Source: Devosia aurantiaca
GTDB taxonomy: Bacteria > Pseudomonadota > Alphaproteobacteria > Rhizobiales > Devosiaceae
Reading direction: 5' to 3'
NCBI RefSeq assembly: GCF_011058215.1
Contig: NZ_JAALFG010000002.1
Coordinates: 62,001-126,000 of the forward strand
DNA: 64,000 bases
The translations under genes were made by a program, and so were the position numbers. Below are positions 38,650-49,560 of this stretch, one piece after another. Numbering within the stretch: the first letter of the stretch is position 1; every line of letters begins with the position of its first letter. Under the pieces are notes generated by a model. That model was given only the letters and a program-made list of their open reading frames with translations. It searched no databases and was not told the DNA's origin.

Positions 38650-40440
38650 ATGACCCTACATCGCTACCGTTCCCACACCTGTGGCGCTCTGACGGCGAAT
38701 GATGCTGGCAATAGCGTGCGCCTCTCCGGCTGGGTGCATCGCGTGCGCGACCATGGCGGCCTGCTCTTTATCGACCTGCGCGACCACTATGGCATTACCC
38801 AATGCGTCATCGACCCTGATTCTGCTGCCTTCTCGGCGGCTGAAAAGGTGCGCTCGGAATGGGTGCTGCGCATCGATGGCGAGGTGAAGCTGCGCGACGC
38901 CGCTGCGGTGAACACCAACATCCCGACCGGCGCCGTCGAAGTCTTCATCCGCGACATCGAAGTGCTGTCCGCCGCCAAGGAACTGCCGCTGCCGGTCTTT
39001 GGCGATGCCGAATATCCCGAAGACATTCGCCTGCGCTATCGCTTCCTCGATCTGCGCCGCGAGAAGCTCCACAACAACATCGTCAAACGCACCAAGATCA
39101 TTTCGGCCATGCGCGCTGGCATGGGTGGGGCAGGGTTTACCGAGTTCTCGACCCCGATTCTCACGGCGTCTTCGCCCGAGGGCGCGCGCGACTTTCTTGT
39201 GCCCAGCCGCATTCATCCCGGCAAGTTCTTTGCCCTGCCGCAGGCGCCCCAACAATATAAGCAGCTTCTGATGGTCGCCGGCTTTGACCGCTACTTCCAG
39301 GTTGCGCCCTGCTTCCGAGACGAAGACCCGCGCGCCGATCGCCTGCCGGGCGAATTCTATCAGCTCGACCTCGAAATGAGCTTCGTTACCCAGGAAGACA
39401 TCTGGGCCACGGTCGAGCCGGTGATGACCGAGGTGTTCGAAAAGTTTGCCGAAGGCAAGCGCGTCACCCGCAACTGGCCGCGCATCCCTTACGACACGGC
39501 CATCCGCAAGTATGGCTCCGACAAGCCGGACCTGCGCAACCCGATCGAGATCGAAGGCGTCACCGAGCATTTTGCCGGCTCCGGCTTCAAGGTATTCGCC
39601 AACCAGATCGAAGCCGATCCAAAGGTCGAAGTCTGGGCCATTCCGGCCAGGAACAAGCCCGGCGCGGAGCCGATCGGCCGCGCCTTCTGCGACCGCATGA
39701 ACGCCTGGGCGCAGGGCGAAGGACAGCCCGGCCTTGGCTATATCTTCTTCAAGGAAGGGCAGGGCTCTGGCCCGATTGCCAAGAATATCGGTGAAGAGCG
39801 TACCGCCGCACTCAAGGCGCAGCTTGGCCTCGACGACGGCGATGCCGTCTTCTTCGTCGCTGGCCGCCCGGAAAAGTTCTACAAGTTTGCTGGTGAGGCC
39901 CGCACCAAGGTCGGTACTGATCTCGGCGTCGTCGACACCGAACAGTATGCTTTGTGCTGGATCGTCGACTTTCCGTTCTACGAATGGAGCGAGGAAGAAA
40001 AGCGCATCGATTTTGCGCACAACCCCTTCTCCATGCCGCAGGGTGGCATAGAAGGCCTCAACGGTCCCGACCCGCTCTCGCTTAAGGCCTACCAGTACGA
40101 CGCCGTCTGCAACGGCTTTGAAATCGCCTCCGGTTCGATCCGTAACCAGGAGCCCGAAACCATGGTCAAGGCTTTCGAGCTCACCGGCAAGTCCCGGGCC
40201 GAGGTCGAGGAACAGTTCGGTGGCCTTTACCGTGCCTTCCAGTATGGCGCCCCGCCGCATGGCGGCGCTGCCTTCGGTATCGACCGCATCGTCATGCTGC
40301 TCTGCGGTGTCGCGAACCTGCGCGAAATAACGGCCTTCCCGATGAACCAGCAGGCCGAAGACCTGTTGATGGGCGCGCCGAGCCCGGCCGACAACAAGCA
40401 GCTGCGTGAGTTGAGCATCCGTCTCAACGTCCAGAGCTGA
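38650..40440 (+). CDS. aspS: Aspartyl-tRNA synthetase
   Basis: Class II AspRS, 596 residues, with the N-terminal anticodon-binding OB fold ([20 protein letters not shown]), motif 2 around [22 protein letters not shown], the bacterial GAD insertion from about residue 290, and motif 3 [13 protein letters not shown]. Because the genome encodes GatCAB, the enzyme may be non-discriminating and also charge tRNA(Asn). That is a likely but unproven inference. Confidence 0.95.
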   Translation: MTLHRYRSHTCGALTANDAGNSVRLSGWVHRVRDHGGLLFIDLRDHYGITQCVIDPDSAAFSAAEKVRSEWVLRIDGEVKLRDAAAVNTNIPTGAVEVFIRDIEVLSAAKELPLPVFGDAEYPEDIRLRYRFLDLRREKLHNNIVKRTKIISAMRAGMGGAGFTEFSTPILTASSPEGARDFLVPSRIHPGKFFALPQAPQQYKQLLMVAGFDRYFQVAPCFRDEDPRADRLPGEFYQLDLEMSFVTQEDIWATVEPVMTEVFEKFAEGKRVTRNWPRIPYDTAIRKYGSDKPDLRNPIEIEGVTEHFAGSGFKVFANQIEADPKVEVWAIPARNKPGAEPIGRAFCDRMNAWAQGEGQPGLGYIFFKEGQGSGPIAKNIGEERTAALKAQLGLDDGDAVFFVAGRPEKFYKFAGEARTKVGTDLGVVDTEQYALCWIVDFPFYEWSEEEKRIDFAHNPFSMPQGGIEGLNGPDPLSLKAYQYDAVCNGFEIASGSIRNQEPETMVKAFELTGKSRAEVEEQFGGLYRAFQYGAPPHGGAAFGIDRIVMLLCGVANLREITAFPMNQQAEDLLMGAPSPADNKQLRELSIRLNVQS

Positions 40441-40450
40441 CTTGAACCAC

Positions 40451-40475
40451 ATGGTGGGGCCACGGGCCCCATCAT
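40451..40475 (+). terminator. Strong stem-loop after aspS
   Basis: ATGGTGGGGCC, loop ACG, GGCCCCATCAT forms an 11-bp stem (one G-U pair), starting ten bases after the aspS stop. There is no U-tract after it, so it is a 3'-end structure and at best a Rho-assisted terminator. Confidence 0.5.
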
Positions 40476-40561
40476 GGTTAGCGGCGATTAACCAGCATTA
40501 ATCGTCCGTTAAAGCCTGCGGCGCTAATCCTCGGAAACAAAGTTCCGGGCGGATTCGCGGC

Positions 40562-42163
40562 GTGAAGTCAAAGCTGACCAATGTCCTGATGCTGATCGGC
40601 GCCATCCTGGCGTTCGCGCCGATCGTTGCCGTGGACTATTTGCTCGATACCTATATCCGCTATCGCGAAAAGGCTGTCGTCCAGGAGTATGTGGCGACGG
40701 TCAGCGCCCATATCGACGCCTCGGCGATGGACGCCGTGTCGGCGCTGCGCAAGGTCATCGCCGACAGCCCCTCGCTTTGCACCCCGACCTTCGTTACCAA
40801 TGCCCAGGCTGCGATCGAAAGCAGCATCAACATCAAGCAGTTCCTGGTCGAGAACATGGATGGCGTGCAGTATTGCGACGCCTATGGCCGCATTGTCAGC
40901 CACTCGCCCCTAAGCCAGCCCCTGCCGGTACCGGGCCTCACCGAAACCATCTCGGTGGTAAAATTTGGCGACATGGCCATGCCAGCGCTCAAGATCACCC
41001 AGACCTTCGGCGAGACCCGCCGCATCTCCGCGTTCGTGCCACTCCTCGGCCAAAGCGAAGCGGCCATCTCCGCCACCATGCGCCCCGCCGCCATGATGCG
41101 CGTGACGCTGACCAACGGGCTCGACATCGTCACCATCGGCGATCCGGCAGCCTTCGACCGCCGTGACAGCAATGCCGACTATATCAGCGCCCAGGGTTAC
41201 GCCGGCCAATTCCCGATCCGCGTCGAAGAAGCCGTTCCTTTCGCCATGGCCCGAGCCGGCTATGCCGATCTCGACGTCGCCTTCACCGTCCTTGCCTGCA
41301 TCGCCAGCGCCGCCTTCCTCCTTTTCAGCCTCCGCTACGTGCGCCGCTCCCGCGTGCCGGCCTTCAATCTCGAACGCGCCATCGAGCGCAACGAGATCAA
41401 GCCCTACTACCAGCCGGTCATCAACCTGCGCACCGGCGGCCTTGTCGGCTGCGAAGTCCTTTGCCGCTGGGAAAAGAAGAACGGCCAGGTCATCCCACCG
41501 GGCGCCTTCATCGATTATGCCGAAGTCACGGGCCTTGCCATTCCGATGACCGTGTCGCTGATGGAGCAAGTCCGCAACGACCTCGGGGAGCTCTCCAAAA
41601 CCATCCCCGACATGAAGATCTCCATCAACCTCTTCGAAGGCCACTTCCGCGACGTCGGCATCGTCGAGGACGTGCAGGCAATCTTCGGCTCCTCACCGAT
41701 CAGCTTCCGTCAGCTCGTGTTCGAAATCACCGAGCGCCGCCCGCTCAACAATTCCAGCGTCACCACCAGCGTCATCTCCGGCCTCCATGCCCTCGGCGCC
41801 CGCCTTGCCATGGATGACGCCGGCACGGGTCACTCGAACCTCGCCTACCTCGCCACGCTTGGCGTCGATGTCATCAAGATCGACCGCATCTTCGTCGACA
41901 TGATCAAGCCCGGCACCACCCAGGTCCCGGTGCTCGATGGCCTTATCGCCATGGGCAAGGATCTTGACTGCGAAATCATTGCCGAAGGCGTCGAGACTGA
42001 AGAACAGGCGCTATACCTGCGTTCCCGCGGCGTGCTTCATGCCCAGGGCTATATCTTCGCCCCCGCACTCAGGATCGGTGCCTATAAGGACCTGGCGCTG
42101 GCCCTCCATGCTACCACCAGCCCGCAGCCGCGCATCGTCGCCCCCGCTGCCAAGGCCGCTTAA
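40562..42163 (+). CDS. EAL-domain cyclic-di-GMP phosphodiesterase with periplasmic sensor domain
   Basis: Membrane-bound c-di-GMP phosphodiesterase, 533 residues. One span near residues 8-26 and a second near 239-260 flank a periplasmic sensor region with two cysteines (SLCTPTF, VQYCDAYG), as in CSS-motif sensors. The EAL domain starts IKPYYQPVINLRTGGLVGCEVLCRW, so the signature is EVL. The catalytic set is present: ISINLF, EITERR, MDDAGTGHSNLAYL, VIKIDR and AEGVETEEQ. Starts at a GTG at 40562. It lowers c-di-GMP; the ligand is unknown. Confidence 0.88.
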   Translation: MKSKLTNVLMLIGAILAFAPIVAVDYLLDTYIRYREKAVVQEYVATVSAHIDASAMDAVSALRKVIADSPSLCTPTFVTNAQAAIESSINIKQFLVENMDGVQYCDAYGRIVSHSPLSQPLPVPGLTETISVVKFGDMAMPALKITQTFGETRRISAFVPLLGQSEAAISATMRPAAMMRVTLTNGLDIVTIGDPAAFDRRDSNADYISAQGYAGQFPIRVEEAVPFAMARAGYADLDVAFTVLACIASAAFLLFSLRYVRRSRVPAFNLERAIERNEIKPYYQPVINLRTGGLVGCEVLCRWEKKNGQVIPPGAFIDYAEVTGLAIPMTVSLMEQVRNDLGELSKTIPDMKISINLFEGHFRDVGIVEDVQAIFGSSPISFRQLVFEITERRPLNNSSVTTSVISGLHALGARLAMDDAGTGHSNLAYLATLGVDVIKIDRIFVDMIKPGTTQVPVLDGLIAMGKDLDCEIIAEGVETEEQALYLRSRGVLHAQGYIFAPALRIGAYKDLALALHATTSPQPRIVAPAAKAA

Positions 42164-42245
42164 AGTCGTATTTCGCTGGCGAGCACTTTTCATTCCTCGC
42201 ATTTGGTGGCACGTACGCGACCACTAGGCCGGAGGAAGGTTTCGC

Positions 42246-44531
42246 ATGTCGAGCGACATCAACGAACAGCGCAGGGTGCTTCGTGAGGCGGCGCTGCATT
42301 TCCATGAGTTTCCCAAGCCTGGCAAGCTCGAGATCCAGCCGCTGAAGCCGCTCGGCAATCAGCGCGACCTGGCGCTCGCCTATTCCCCCGGCGTCGCTGC
42401 GCCCTGCGAGGAAATCGCAGAAAATCCGGAATCAGTCGCCCGCTACACCTCGCGCCAGAACCTCGTCGCCGTCATCTCAAACGGCACCGCCGTTCTCGGC
42501 CTGGGCAATATCGGTGCGCTGGCCTCCAAGCCGGTGATGGAGGGCAAGGCCGTCCTCTTTAAGAAGTTCGCCGGCATCGACGTCTTCGATCTCGAAATCG
42601 ACGAGATCAATCCGGCCAAGTTCATCGAAGCCGTGGCGCCGCTCTGGCCCACCTTCGGCGGCATCAATCTCGAAGACATCCGCGCGCCCGACTGCTTCGA
42701 GATCGAGGAAGCTTTGCGCGAGCGCATGCCGATCCCGGTCTTCCATGATGATCAGCATGGCACCGCCATCATCGTCGGCGCCGCCGTCCTCAACGGTCTC
42801 GAGCTTTCCGGCAAGCGCATCGAAGACGTCAAGATCTGCACATCCGGGGCAGGGGCAGCGGCCATTGCCTGCCTCAACGTCCTTGTCGCCCTGGGCGCCA
42901 AATACGAAAACATCTGGGTTGCAGATAAGGATGGCCTCGTCACCCACAAGCGCAATGACGTCAACGACAAGTGGCGCGGTCAATTCCGCCGTGTCAGCGA
43001 AGCGACGACGCTGGCGGAAGTCATCGACGGCGCCGACGTCTTCCTCGGCCTTTCCGCTGCCGGTGCGCTCAAGCCCGAAATGCTGGCCAAGATGGCGCCC
43101 AAGCCGCTGATCCTGGCGCTGGCCAATCCCAACCCCGAGATCATGCCCGAACTCGCCAAGGCCACGCGCCCCGACGCCATGGTCTGCACCGGTCGCTCGG
43201 ACTACGCCAACCAGGTCAACAACGTCCTCTGCTTCCCCTTCATCTTTCGCGGCGCGCTCGATGTGCATGCGACGACGATCAATGAAGAAATGAAGCTCGC
43301 TGCCGTGCGCGCCATCGCCAAGCTGGCGCATGAGCCGGGACTCGAAGTGTCGCCCTCCGGCCAGCCGGCCGTGTATGGTCCCGAGCACATCATTCCCAAT
43401 CCCTTCGACCAGCGCCTGATCTTGCGCATCGCGCCGGCCGTCGCCCGTGCGGCTATGGAGTCCGGCGTCGCCAAGAAGCCGATCGAAGATTGGGACGCCT
43501 ATCTCGATAGCCTCAACCGCTTCGTCTTCCGCTCTGGCCTCGTCATGAAGCCGATCATCGACCGCGCGCAGGGGCAGGGCAAGCGCATCGCCTTTGCCGA
43601 TGGCGAGGACGAGCGCGTGCTGCGCGCCGCCCAGGTATTGCTCGAAGAGCGCATTGCGCGCCCCATCCTGATCGGCCGCCCGCAAGTGCTCGAAGCCCGC
43701 ATCGAACGCTTCGGTCTCGGCATCCGCCCAGGCGTCGATTTCGAGGTCATCAACCCCGAAGACGATCCGCGCTACCGCGATTATGTCAGCCTTTTCCATT
43801 CGCTGGTCGGCCGCAACGGCGTCACGCCCGACACCGCCCGCACCATCGTTCGCACGAACACCACCGTCATCGGCGCCCTGGCCGTCAAGCGCGGCGAAGC
43901 CGATGGCCTGATCTGCGGCCTCCAGGGTCGCTACATCAAGCACGTCCGCGACATCCGCTCGATCATCGGCCTGCAGGACGGCGTCAGCGACGCGTCAGCG
44001 CTTTCCATGCTGATCATGCCGCGCGGCGCCTTCTTCCTCACCGACACATACGTCAATCAGAACCCCAGCGCCGACGAGATCGTCTCCATCGCGCTCCAGG
44101 CCCGCGACCACCTCAAGCGCTTCAACCTGGAAGCCCGCGCCGCGCTCCTCAGCTACTCGAACTTCGGTTCGCGCGACGGCGACAGCGCCTACAAGATGCG
44201 CGAGGTCTACGAAAAGCTCAAAGCCGCCGCGCCCGACCTCATCGTCGAAGGGGAAATGCAGGGTGACCTGGCGCTCAACGAAACGCTGCGCGAGCGCTAC
44301 ATCCCGGACACAGCACTCCGAGGCGAAGCCAATCTCCTGATCTTCCCCGATCTCGATGCTGCCAACCTTTCCATGACGCTGCTCAAGGAAATGAACAACG
44401 CTCTCGCCGTCGGCCCCATCCTCATGGGCACCCGCGCGCCGGCCCATATCCTTGCCCCGTCCGTCACCAGCCGCGGCATCGTCAACATGGCTGCCATTGC
44501 CGCCAATGAAGCCGTGGGTGCCGAAGCATGA
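42246..44531 (+). CDS. maeB: NADP-dependent malic enzyme (malic-PTA fusion)
   Basis: MaeB, 761 residues, decarboxylates malate to pyruvate. The malic N-domain ([16 protein letters not shown]) and NAD(P)-binding domain ([22 protein letters not shown]) take up about 430 residues. The C-terminal part is a phosphotransacetylase-like domain ([20 protein letters not shown] to [13 protein letters not shown]), which in this class is regulatory and inactive as PTA. It supplies pyruvate to the nearby pyruvate dehydrogenase and NADPH. A GGAGGAAGG site precedes the ATG. It overlaps the Dabb gene by four bases. Confidence 0.94.
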   Translation: MSSDINEQRRVLREAALHFHEFPKPGKLEIQPLKPLGNQRDLALAYSPGVAAPCEEIAENPESVARYTSRQNLVAVISNGTAVLGLGNIGALASKPVMEGKAVLFKKFAGIDVFDLEIDEINPAKFIEAVAPLWPTFGGINLEDIRAPDCFEIEEALRERMPIPVFHDDQHGTAIIVGAAVLNGLELSGKRIEDVKICTSGAGAAAIACLNVLVALGAKYENIWVADKDGLVTHKRNDVNDKWRGQFRRVSEATTLAEVIDGADVFLGLSAAGALKPEMLAKMAPKPLILALANPNPEIMPELAKATRPDAMVCTGRSDYANQVNNVLCFPFIFRGALDVHATTINEEMKLAAVRAIAKLAHEPGLEVSPSGQPAVYGPEHIIPNPFDQRLILRIAPAVARAAMESGVAKKPIEDWDAYLDSLNRFVFRSGLVMKPIIDRAQGQGKRIAFADGEDERVLRAAQVLLEERIARPILIGRPQVLEARIERFGLGIRPGVDFEVINPEDDPRYRDYVSLFHSLVGRNGVTPDTARTIVRTNTTVIGALAVKRGEADGLICGLQGRYIKHVRDIRSIIGLQDGVSDASALSMLIMPRGAFFLTDTYVNQNPSADEIVSIALQARDHLKRFNLEARAALLSYSNFGSRDGDSAYKMREVYEKLKAAAPDLIVEGEMQGDLALNETLRERYIPDTALRGEANLLIFPDLDAANLSMTLLKEMNNALAVGPILMGTRAPAHILAPSVTSRGIVNMAAIAANEAVGAEA

Positions 44532-44818
44532 TCCGCCACACCGTCGTCTTCAGCCTCAAGCACGCATCGGGCTCAGCTGACGAACAGGCTTTCCTCGACG
44601 CCGCCCTGGTGCTGGCCGATATTCCCGGCGTCGAGAAGTTCGAGCGCCTCCGGCAAGTCAGCCCCAAGGCCAATTACGCCTTCGGCTTCTCCATGGAATT
44701 CGCCGACCAGGCAGCCTACGCGGCCTACAACGATCATCCCGACCACGTGGGCTTCGTGCGTGACCGCTGGGTGCCGGAAGTGGCAAGTTTTCAAGAGATA
44801 GACTACGTCGCGCTCTAG
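44528..44818 (+). CDS. Dabb family (stress-responsive alpha/beta-barrel) protein
   Basis: A 96-residue Dabb-fold protein. It starts [21 protein letters not shown], has GVEKFERLRQVSPKANYAFGF and AYNDHPDHVGFVRDRWVPEV, which are typical. Dabb proteins are dimeric and include heme-degrading or polyketide cyclase relatives; the role is unknown. The four-base overlap with maeB suggests co-translation. Confidence 0.82.
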   Translation: MIRHTVVFSLKHASGSADEQAFLDAALVLADIPGVEKFERLRQVSPKANYAFGFSMEFADQAAYAAYNDHPDHVGFVRDRWVPEVASFQEIDYVAL

Positions 44819-44879
44819 CGCTTCAACCCGCCCTTAACCCATTCTCAGCCATAGTGAACCGTCTCTACCTGGTTCGCCA

Positions 44880-45278
44880 ATGCCCACCCGTCTTAAACGT
44901 CCATCCATCTGGCGACCGCTGGCTCTGACGGTGACCTTGCTCGCGTGCCAGGGCTACCTCGGCTATTCGGCGCTCAACGGGCAGTTCGGCATCGAAAACC
45001 GAGCCCAGATCGAAGCCGATATCGAAGTTCTGCAGGATCGCAGCTCCGCGCTCCAGGCCGAAATCGACGCCTTCGAGCATCGGGTCAACCTGATGAACCC
45101 CAAGCACCTCGATCCTGATCTCGTCACCGAGCGCGCACGCGCTTTGCTCAATATGGCGCATGCCGACGATTTGCTGATCATGGTCGACCCAAAGAGCGGT
45201 AAACCAATATCTGGTCAATTCGAAGAATTAATCGATGATCAGTTAATGCAGATAATACAAGCGGATTCAACGCTCTAG
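44880..45278 (+). CDS. FtsB/DivIC-like septum formation initiator
   Basis: A 132-residue bitopic membrane protein: a span near residues 13-32 (PLALTVTLLACQGYLGYSAL), then a coiled coil (IEADIEVLQDRSSALQAEIDAFEHRVNLM in pieces) and LDPDLVTERARALLNMAHADD, matching FtsB/DivIC. FtsB works with FtsL and FtsQ in the divisome. In alphaproteobacteria it typically lies just before pdhA, as here. Named by family only. Confidence 0.82.
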   Translation: MPTRLKRPSIWRPLALTVTLLACQGYLGYSALNGQFGIENRAQIEADIEVLQDRSSALQAEIDAFEHRVNLMNPKHLDPDLVTERARALLNMAHADDLLIMVDPKSGKPISGQFEELIDDQLMQIIQADSTL

Positions 45279-45391
45279 TCGCTTATGGCACTGGCTGCGG
45301 CCGCAATGTTATTGCCACAAAGCTTGCAGTATAGTGCGCCGCATGGCCTGATTGGCCCCTAGCGGTTTCCTGATCTTAAGCGGAGTGCATC

Positions 45392-46411
45392 ATGGCGCGC
45401 AATGCGACGGCCACCAAGGCCACCACGCAGCCCAACGTTCCCCAGTTCACCCAGGAGCAGGATCTCGCCGCGTTCCGCGAAATGCTGCTGATCCGGCGCT
45501 TCGAGGAAAAGGCCGGCCAGATGTATGGCATGGGCCTGATCGGCGGCTTCTGCCACCTCTATATCGGCCAGGAAGCCGTCGTCACCGGCATCACCATGGC
45601 CTCCGAAAAGGGCAAGGATGCCCAGATCACCGGCTATCGCGACCACGGCCACATGCTGGTCATGGGTCTTGATCCAAAGGGCGTCATGGCTGAGCTCACC
45701 GGCCGCCAGGGCGGCTTGTCGAAGGGCAAGGGCGGCTCGATGCACATGTTCTCCAACGAGCATCGCTTTTATGGCGGCAACGGCATCGTCGGCGCCCAGG
45801 CCTCGCTCGGCACCGGCCTTGCCTTTGCCAGCAAGTACAAGGGCGATGGCTCCGTTTCGATCGCCTATTTCGGCGACGGCGCGGCCAACCAGGGCCAGGT
45901 CTACGAGAGCTTCAACATGGCCAAGCTCTGGAACCTGCCGGTCGTCTACATCATCGAAAACAATAAATACGCCATGGGCACCTCGATCGAACGCGCCGCT
46001 GCGACGACTGATTTCTCCATGCGCGGCGCTTCCTTCGATATCCCTGGCGAGCAGGTCGACGGCATGGATGTGCGCATGGTCTACGATGCCGCCCAGCGCG
46101 CCATCGAACATGCCCGTTCCGGCAAGGGTCCCTACATCCTTGAAATGCTGACCTACCGCTATCGCGGTCACTCCATGTCCGATCCGGCCAAGTACCGCAC
46201 CAAGGACGAAGTGACCAAGTATCGCCAGGAACGCGATCCGATCGAGCAGGTTCGTGCTCGTCTCCTCGAAGGTGGCAAGATCACCGAGGAACAGCTCAAG
46301 GATATCGAGACCGAAATCCGCGCCATCGTCACCGAGGCCGCCGATTTCGCCACCAACGATCCCGAGCCCAACCCGTCCGAGCTTTGGACCGATATCACGA
46401 TCGAAGCATAG
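45392..46411 (+). CDS. pdhA: Pyruvate dehydrogenase E1 subunit alpha
   Basis: E1-alpha, 339 residues, thiamine diphosphate-dependent decarboxylation of pyruvate. The TPP motif is GDGAANQGQVYESFNMA with IIENNKYAMGT, and the phosphorylation-loop-like region is YRYRGHSMSDPAKYR. It is the first gene of the pyruvate dehydrogenase cluster. An extra small membrane-protein gene lies between it and pdhB. The 113-base upstream gap probably holds the promoter, but I assign no boxes. Confidence 0.95.
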   Translation: MARNATATKATTQPNVPQFTQEQDLAAFREMLLIRRFEEKAGQMYGMGLIGGFCHLYIGQEAVVTGITMASEKGKDAQITGYRDHGHMLVMGLDPKGVMAELTGRQGGLSKGKGGSMHMFSNEHRFYGGNGIVGAQASLGTGLAFASKYKGDGSVSIAYFGDGAANQGQVYESFNMAKLWNLPVVYIIENNKYAMGTSIERAAATTDFSMRGASFDIPGEQVDGMDVRMVYDAAQRAIEHARSGKGPYILEMLTYRYRGHSMSDPAKYRTKDEVTKYRQERDPIEQVRARLLEGGKITEEQLKDIETEIRAIVTEAADFATNDPEPNPSELWTDITIEA

Positions 46412-46419
46412 CCGCCTCG

Positions 46420-46764
46420 ATGAGCATTCTGCTTGGCGTCGTAATGGTGTTTGCCGTTCTGTCCGGGGCTGTTGCCGCGGCCCAGGCCGTGGCGATCAAC
46501 CGCGTGCCCGCCGGGCAATGGCGGGGCTGGCTTCTGGGCTGGTGGCGCTTCGGCGAAATCGAGCAGCGCGCCGGCGCTGCCGAAGCCAGCCGGGTTAACA
46601 TCTACAAGCGCGCCGTCATCGCCTGCCTGATCTTTGTCGTCTTCGGCCTGATTCTTAGCGGCTGGGCCACCAGCCAACGTTCTGATGGCGGTCTTGCCGC
46701 CGCAACAAACCTCAATCTCCGCTCTGTGGCCACCATGCCCGGCGCGACCTCGCTGGAGAGCTGA
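46420..46764 (+). CDS. Small membrane protein between pdhA and pdhB
   Basis: A 114-residue protein with two spans: residues 3-24 ([21 protein letters not shown]) and about 65-84 ([19 protein letters not shown]). A tryptophan-rich linker ([19 protein letters not shown]) joins them, and the tail is hydrophilic. It starts nine bases after pdhA and ends one base before pdhB, so it is fully embedded in the operon. No known family is recognised, and no other pdh operon member is a membrane protein. Function unknown. Confidence 0.6.
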   Translation: MSILLGVVMVFAVLSGAVAAAQAVAINRVPAGQWRGWLLGWWRFGEIEQRAGAAEASRVNIYKRAVIACLIFVVFGLILSGWATSQRSDGGLAAATNLNLRSVATMPGATSLES

Positions 46765-46765
46765 T

Positions 46766-48154
46766 ATGCCCCAAATCCTGATGCCCGCTTTGTCGCCCAC
46801 CATGGAAGAAGGCAAGCTCGCCAAGTGGCTGGTCAAGGTCGGCGACACCGTCAAGTCCGGCGACGTCCTGGCCGAAATCGAAACCGACAAGGCGACCATG
46901 GAGGTCGAGTCGGTCGATGAAGGCGTGGTCCGCGAAATCCTGATCGAAGAAGGCACCGAAGGCGTCAAGGTCAACGCCCCGATCGCCTTCATTCAGGGCG
47001 AAGGCGAAGAAGTGGGCGAAGGCAATCGGCCCGCCGCCCAGGTTTCGACCTCGGACCCGGAAAAGGAGTCGCCGGTCGTCGCCACCACCCACGCCGAGCC
47101 CAAGTCTTCGTCCGCCGAAGCCCCCAAGTTCACGGCGCAGAGCGATCCCGATCTTCCCGAAGGCGTGGAAATGGTCGAAATGACCGTCCGTCAGGCGCTC
47201 AACGAAGCCATGGCCGAGGAGCTGCGCCGCGACAAGGACGTCTTCGTCATGGGCGAGGAAGTCGCCCAGTATCAGGGCGCCTATAAGATCACCCAGAACC
47301 TGCTGGAAGAATTCGGCCCCGAACGCATCATCGATACGCCGATCACCGAGCATGGCTTTGCCGGTCTTGCCGTGGGTGCCGCCTTTGCCGGCCTCAAGCC
47401 GATCGTCGAATTCATGACCTGGAACTTTGCCATGCAGGCAATCGACCAGATCATCAACTCGGCCGCCAAGCAGCTCTATATGTCCGGCGGCCAGGTCACC
47501 GCACCCATGGTGTTCCGCGGCCCCAACGGCGCTGCCGCTCGTGTCGGTGCGCAGCACAGCCAGGACTATTCGGCCTGGTACAGCTCGGTTCCCGGCCTCA
47601 CCGTGATTGCGCCCTATAGCGCCGCCGACGCCAAGGGCCTGCTCAAGGCCGCCATCCGCTCGCCCAACCCGGTCGTTTTCCTCGAAAACGAAATCCTGTA
47701 CGGCTCCACCGGCCTTGTCCCCAAGATGGACGATTTCGTGCTGCCGATCGGCAAGGCCCGCATTGCTCGCGAAGGCAAGGACGTGACCATCGTCTCCTTC
47801 TCCATGGGCATGCGCTACGCGACCCAGGCGACTGAAAAGCTGGTTGGCGCCGGCGTCGACGTCGAACTTATCGACCTGCGCACCCTGCGCCCGCTCGACA
47901 TCGATACGGTCATCGCCTCGGTCAAGAAGACCGGCCGCCTCGTGACCGTCGAAGAAGGCTGGCCGCAGAACGGCATCGGCGCCGACATCTCAGCCCGCGT
48001 CATGGAACAGGCTTTCGACTATCTCGATGCCCCGGTCCTGCGCGTCACCGGCAAGGACGTTCCCATGCCCTACGCCGCCAACCTCGAAAAGCTGGCGCTG
48101 CCCAACGTTGATGAAGTGATCGCGGCCGTCAACGCCGTGACGTATCGGTCTTAG
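46766..48154 (+). CDS. pdhB: Pyruvate dehydrogenase E1 subunit beta with N-terminal lipoyl domain
   Basis: E1-beta, 462 residues, with an extra N-terminal lipoyl domain as in other alphaproteobacteria. The lipoyl lysine is K42 ([13 protein letters not shown]). A Ser/Pro/Glu-rich linker runs to about residue 135. The catalytic part has [57 protein letters not shown] and [17 protein letters not shown]. Start at 46766 excludes an in-frame extension into the upstream gene. Confidence 0.95.
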   Translation: MPQILMPALSPTMEEGKLAKWLVKVGDTVKSGDVLAEIETDKATMEVESVDEGVVREILIEEGTEGVKVNAPIAFIQGEGEEVGEGNRPAAQVSTSDPEKESPVVATTHAEPKSSSAEAPKFTAQSDPDLPEGVEMVEMTVRQALNEAMAEELRRDKDVFVMGEEVAQYQGAYKITQNLLEEFGPERIIDTPITEHGFAGLAVGAAFAGLKPIVEFMTWNFAMQAIDQIINSAAKQLYMSGGQVTAPMVFRGPNGAAARVGAQHSQDYSAWYSSVPGLTVIAPYSAADAKGLLKAAIRSPNPVVFLENEILYGSTGLVPKMDDFVLPIGKARIAREGKDVTIVSFSMGMRYATQATEKLVGAGVDVELIDLRTLRPLDIDTVIASVKKTGRLVTVEEGWPQNGIGADISARVMEQAFDYLDAPVLRVTGKDVPMPYAANLEKLALPNVDEVIAAVNAVTYRS

Positions 48155-48165
48155 GGAGATCCGGG

Positions 48166-49551
48166 ATGCCAATCGATATCACCATGCCGGCGCTCTCCCC
48201 GACGATGGAAGAGGGCAAGCTCGCCAAGTGGCACGTCAAGGAAGGAGATAGCGTCTCCTCCGGTGACGTGATCGCCGAAATCGAAACCGACAAGGCCACG
48301 ATGGAAGTCGAAGCCGTCGACGAAGGCAAGATCGGCAAGATCCTCGTCGCCGAAGGCTCGGAAGGCGTTAAGGTCAACGCCGTCATCGCCGTGCTGCTGC
48401 AAGACGGCGAAGATGCTGCCTCTATCGGCTCCAAGCCGGCAGAAACGCCCAAGCCTGAAGCCAAATCGGAAGCGCCAGCGGCCGAAACTGCCAAGGGCGA
48501 TGCCGGCACGCTGCAATATGACAAGGGCACGTCGACAACCTCCACCGACCCTGTTGGCAACAGCAATAGCGGTTCGAGCGCTCCCAAGCCTGTTCCTGCA
48601 CCAGCTAAAGCCGAAGCCGGTCGTGTCTTCGCGTCCCCGCTGGCCCGTCGTCTCGCCAAGGACGCCGGCATCGACGTCTCGACCGTTGCCGGTTCCGGTC
48701 CTAAGGGCCGCGTCGTCAAGGCCGACATCGAAGCGGCAAAGGCCGGCAAGGGCGCAACCAAATCTGCCCCAGCCTCCGCAGCCGCGACTTCTGCCACGCC
48801 GGCTACCGGCATGAGCAAAAACCAGGTCATGGCGCTCTATGAGGAAGGCACCTACGAAGTCGTCCCCAATGACGGCATGCGCAAGGTCGTCGCCGCCCGC
48901 CTGACCGAGTCCAAGCAGACCGTTCCGCACTTCTACCTGACGCTTGATTGCAAGATCGACGCGCTGATGGCCGCCCGCGAGCAGATCAATGCCGGTGCCC
49001 CCAAGTCCAAGGACGGCAAGCCCGCCTACAAGCTCTCGGTCAACGACTTCATCATGAAGGCCTGGGCCATCGCGCTGCAGCGTGTGCCCACCGCCAACGC
49101 CACCTGGGCCGGCGACTCGATCCTCTATCACAAGCGCTCCGACGTCGCGGTCGCCGTTTCGGTGCCCGGTGGTCTCTTCACCCCGGTGGTGAAATCGGCC
49201 GACACCAAGACCCTGCGCGAGATTTCCGAGGAAGTAAAAGACCTCGCCACCCGCGCCCGTAACAAGAAGCTCGCGCCGCATGAATACCAGGGCGGATCGA
49301 CCTCGGTTTCGAACCTGGGCATGTTCGGCATCAAGCACTTCGCCGCCGTGATCAACCCGCCGCATGGCACCATCCTTGCGGTCGGCGCCGGTGAAGAGCG
49401 CGTTTATCCCGAAAATGGCCAGATCAAGATCGGCCAGTTCATGACCGCCACGCTCTCCTGCGACCACCGCGCCGTCGATGGCGCCCTGGGTGCCGAGGTG
49501 CTGGGCGTGTTCAAAGGCCTGATCGAAAACCCGGTGATGATGCTGGCTTAA
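48166..49551 (+). CDS. pdhC: Pyruvate dehydrogenase E2, dihydrolipoyl acetyltransferase
   Basis: E2 core, 461 residues. One lipoyl domain (K43, [13 protein letters not shown]), a flexible linker, a peripheral subunit-binding domain near residues 160-195 (FASPLARRLAKDAGIDVSTV) and a catalytic domain. The active-site motif is CDHRAVDGALGAE near residue 440 (His, Asp). It forms the oligomeric core that takes acetyl groups to CoA. Confidence 0.95.
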   Translation: MPIDITMPALSPTMEEGKLAKWHVKEGDSVSSGDVIAEIETDKATMEVEAVDEGKIGKILVAEGSEGVKVNAVIAVLLQDGEDAASIGSKPAETPKPEAKSEAPAAETAKGDAGTLQYDKGTSTTSTDPVGNSNSGSSAPKPVPAPAKAEAGRVFASPLARRLAKDAGIDVSTVAGSGPKGRVVKADIEAAKAGKGATKSAPASAAATSATPATGMSKNQVMALYEEGTYEVVPNDGMRKVVAARLTESKQTVPHFYLTLDCKIDALMAAREQINAGAPKSKDGKPAYKLSVNDFIMKAWAIALQRVPTANATWAGDSILYHKRSDVAVAVSVPGGLFTPVVKSADTKTLREISEEVKDLATRARNKKLAPHEYQGGSTSVSNLGMFGIKHFAAVINPPHGTILAVGAGEERVYPENGQIKIGQFMTATLSCDHRAVDGALGAEVLGVFKGLIENPVMMLA

Positions 49552-49560
49552 GGCAGGGCG

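Noticed and set aside
38656-40452. Open frame of 598 codons antisense to aspS
   Set aside because: GC-rich codon bias produces long mirror frames. The translation has no family features, and the + strand aspS is unambiguous.
42477-43943. Open frame of 488 codons antisense to maeB
   Set aside because: Low-complexity Gly/Ala/Asp translation that mirrors the malic enzyme; no start signal or motif.
45279-45391. Sigma-70 promoter boxes upstream of pdhA
   Set aside because: TTGCCA and TATAGT occur, but the spacing is about 12 bases, so I do not assign a promoter.
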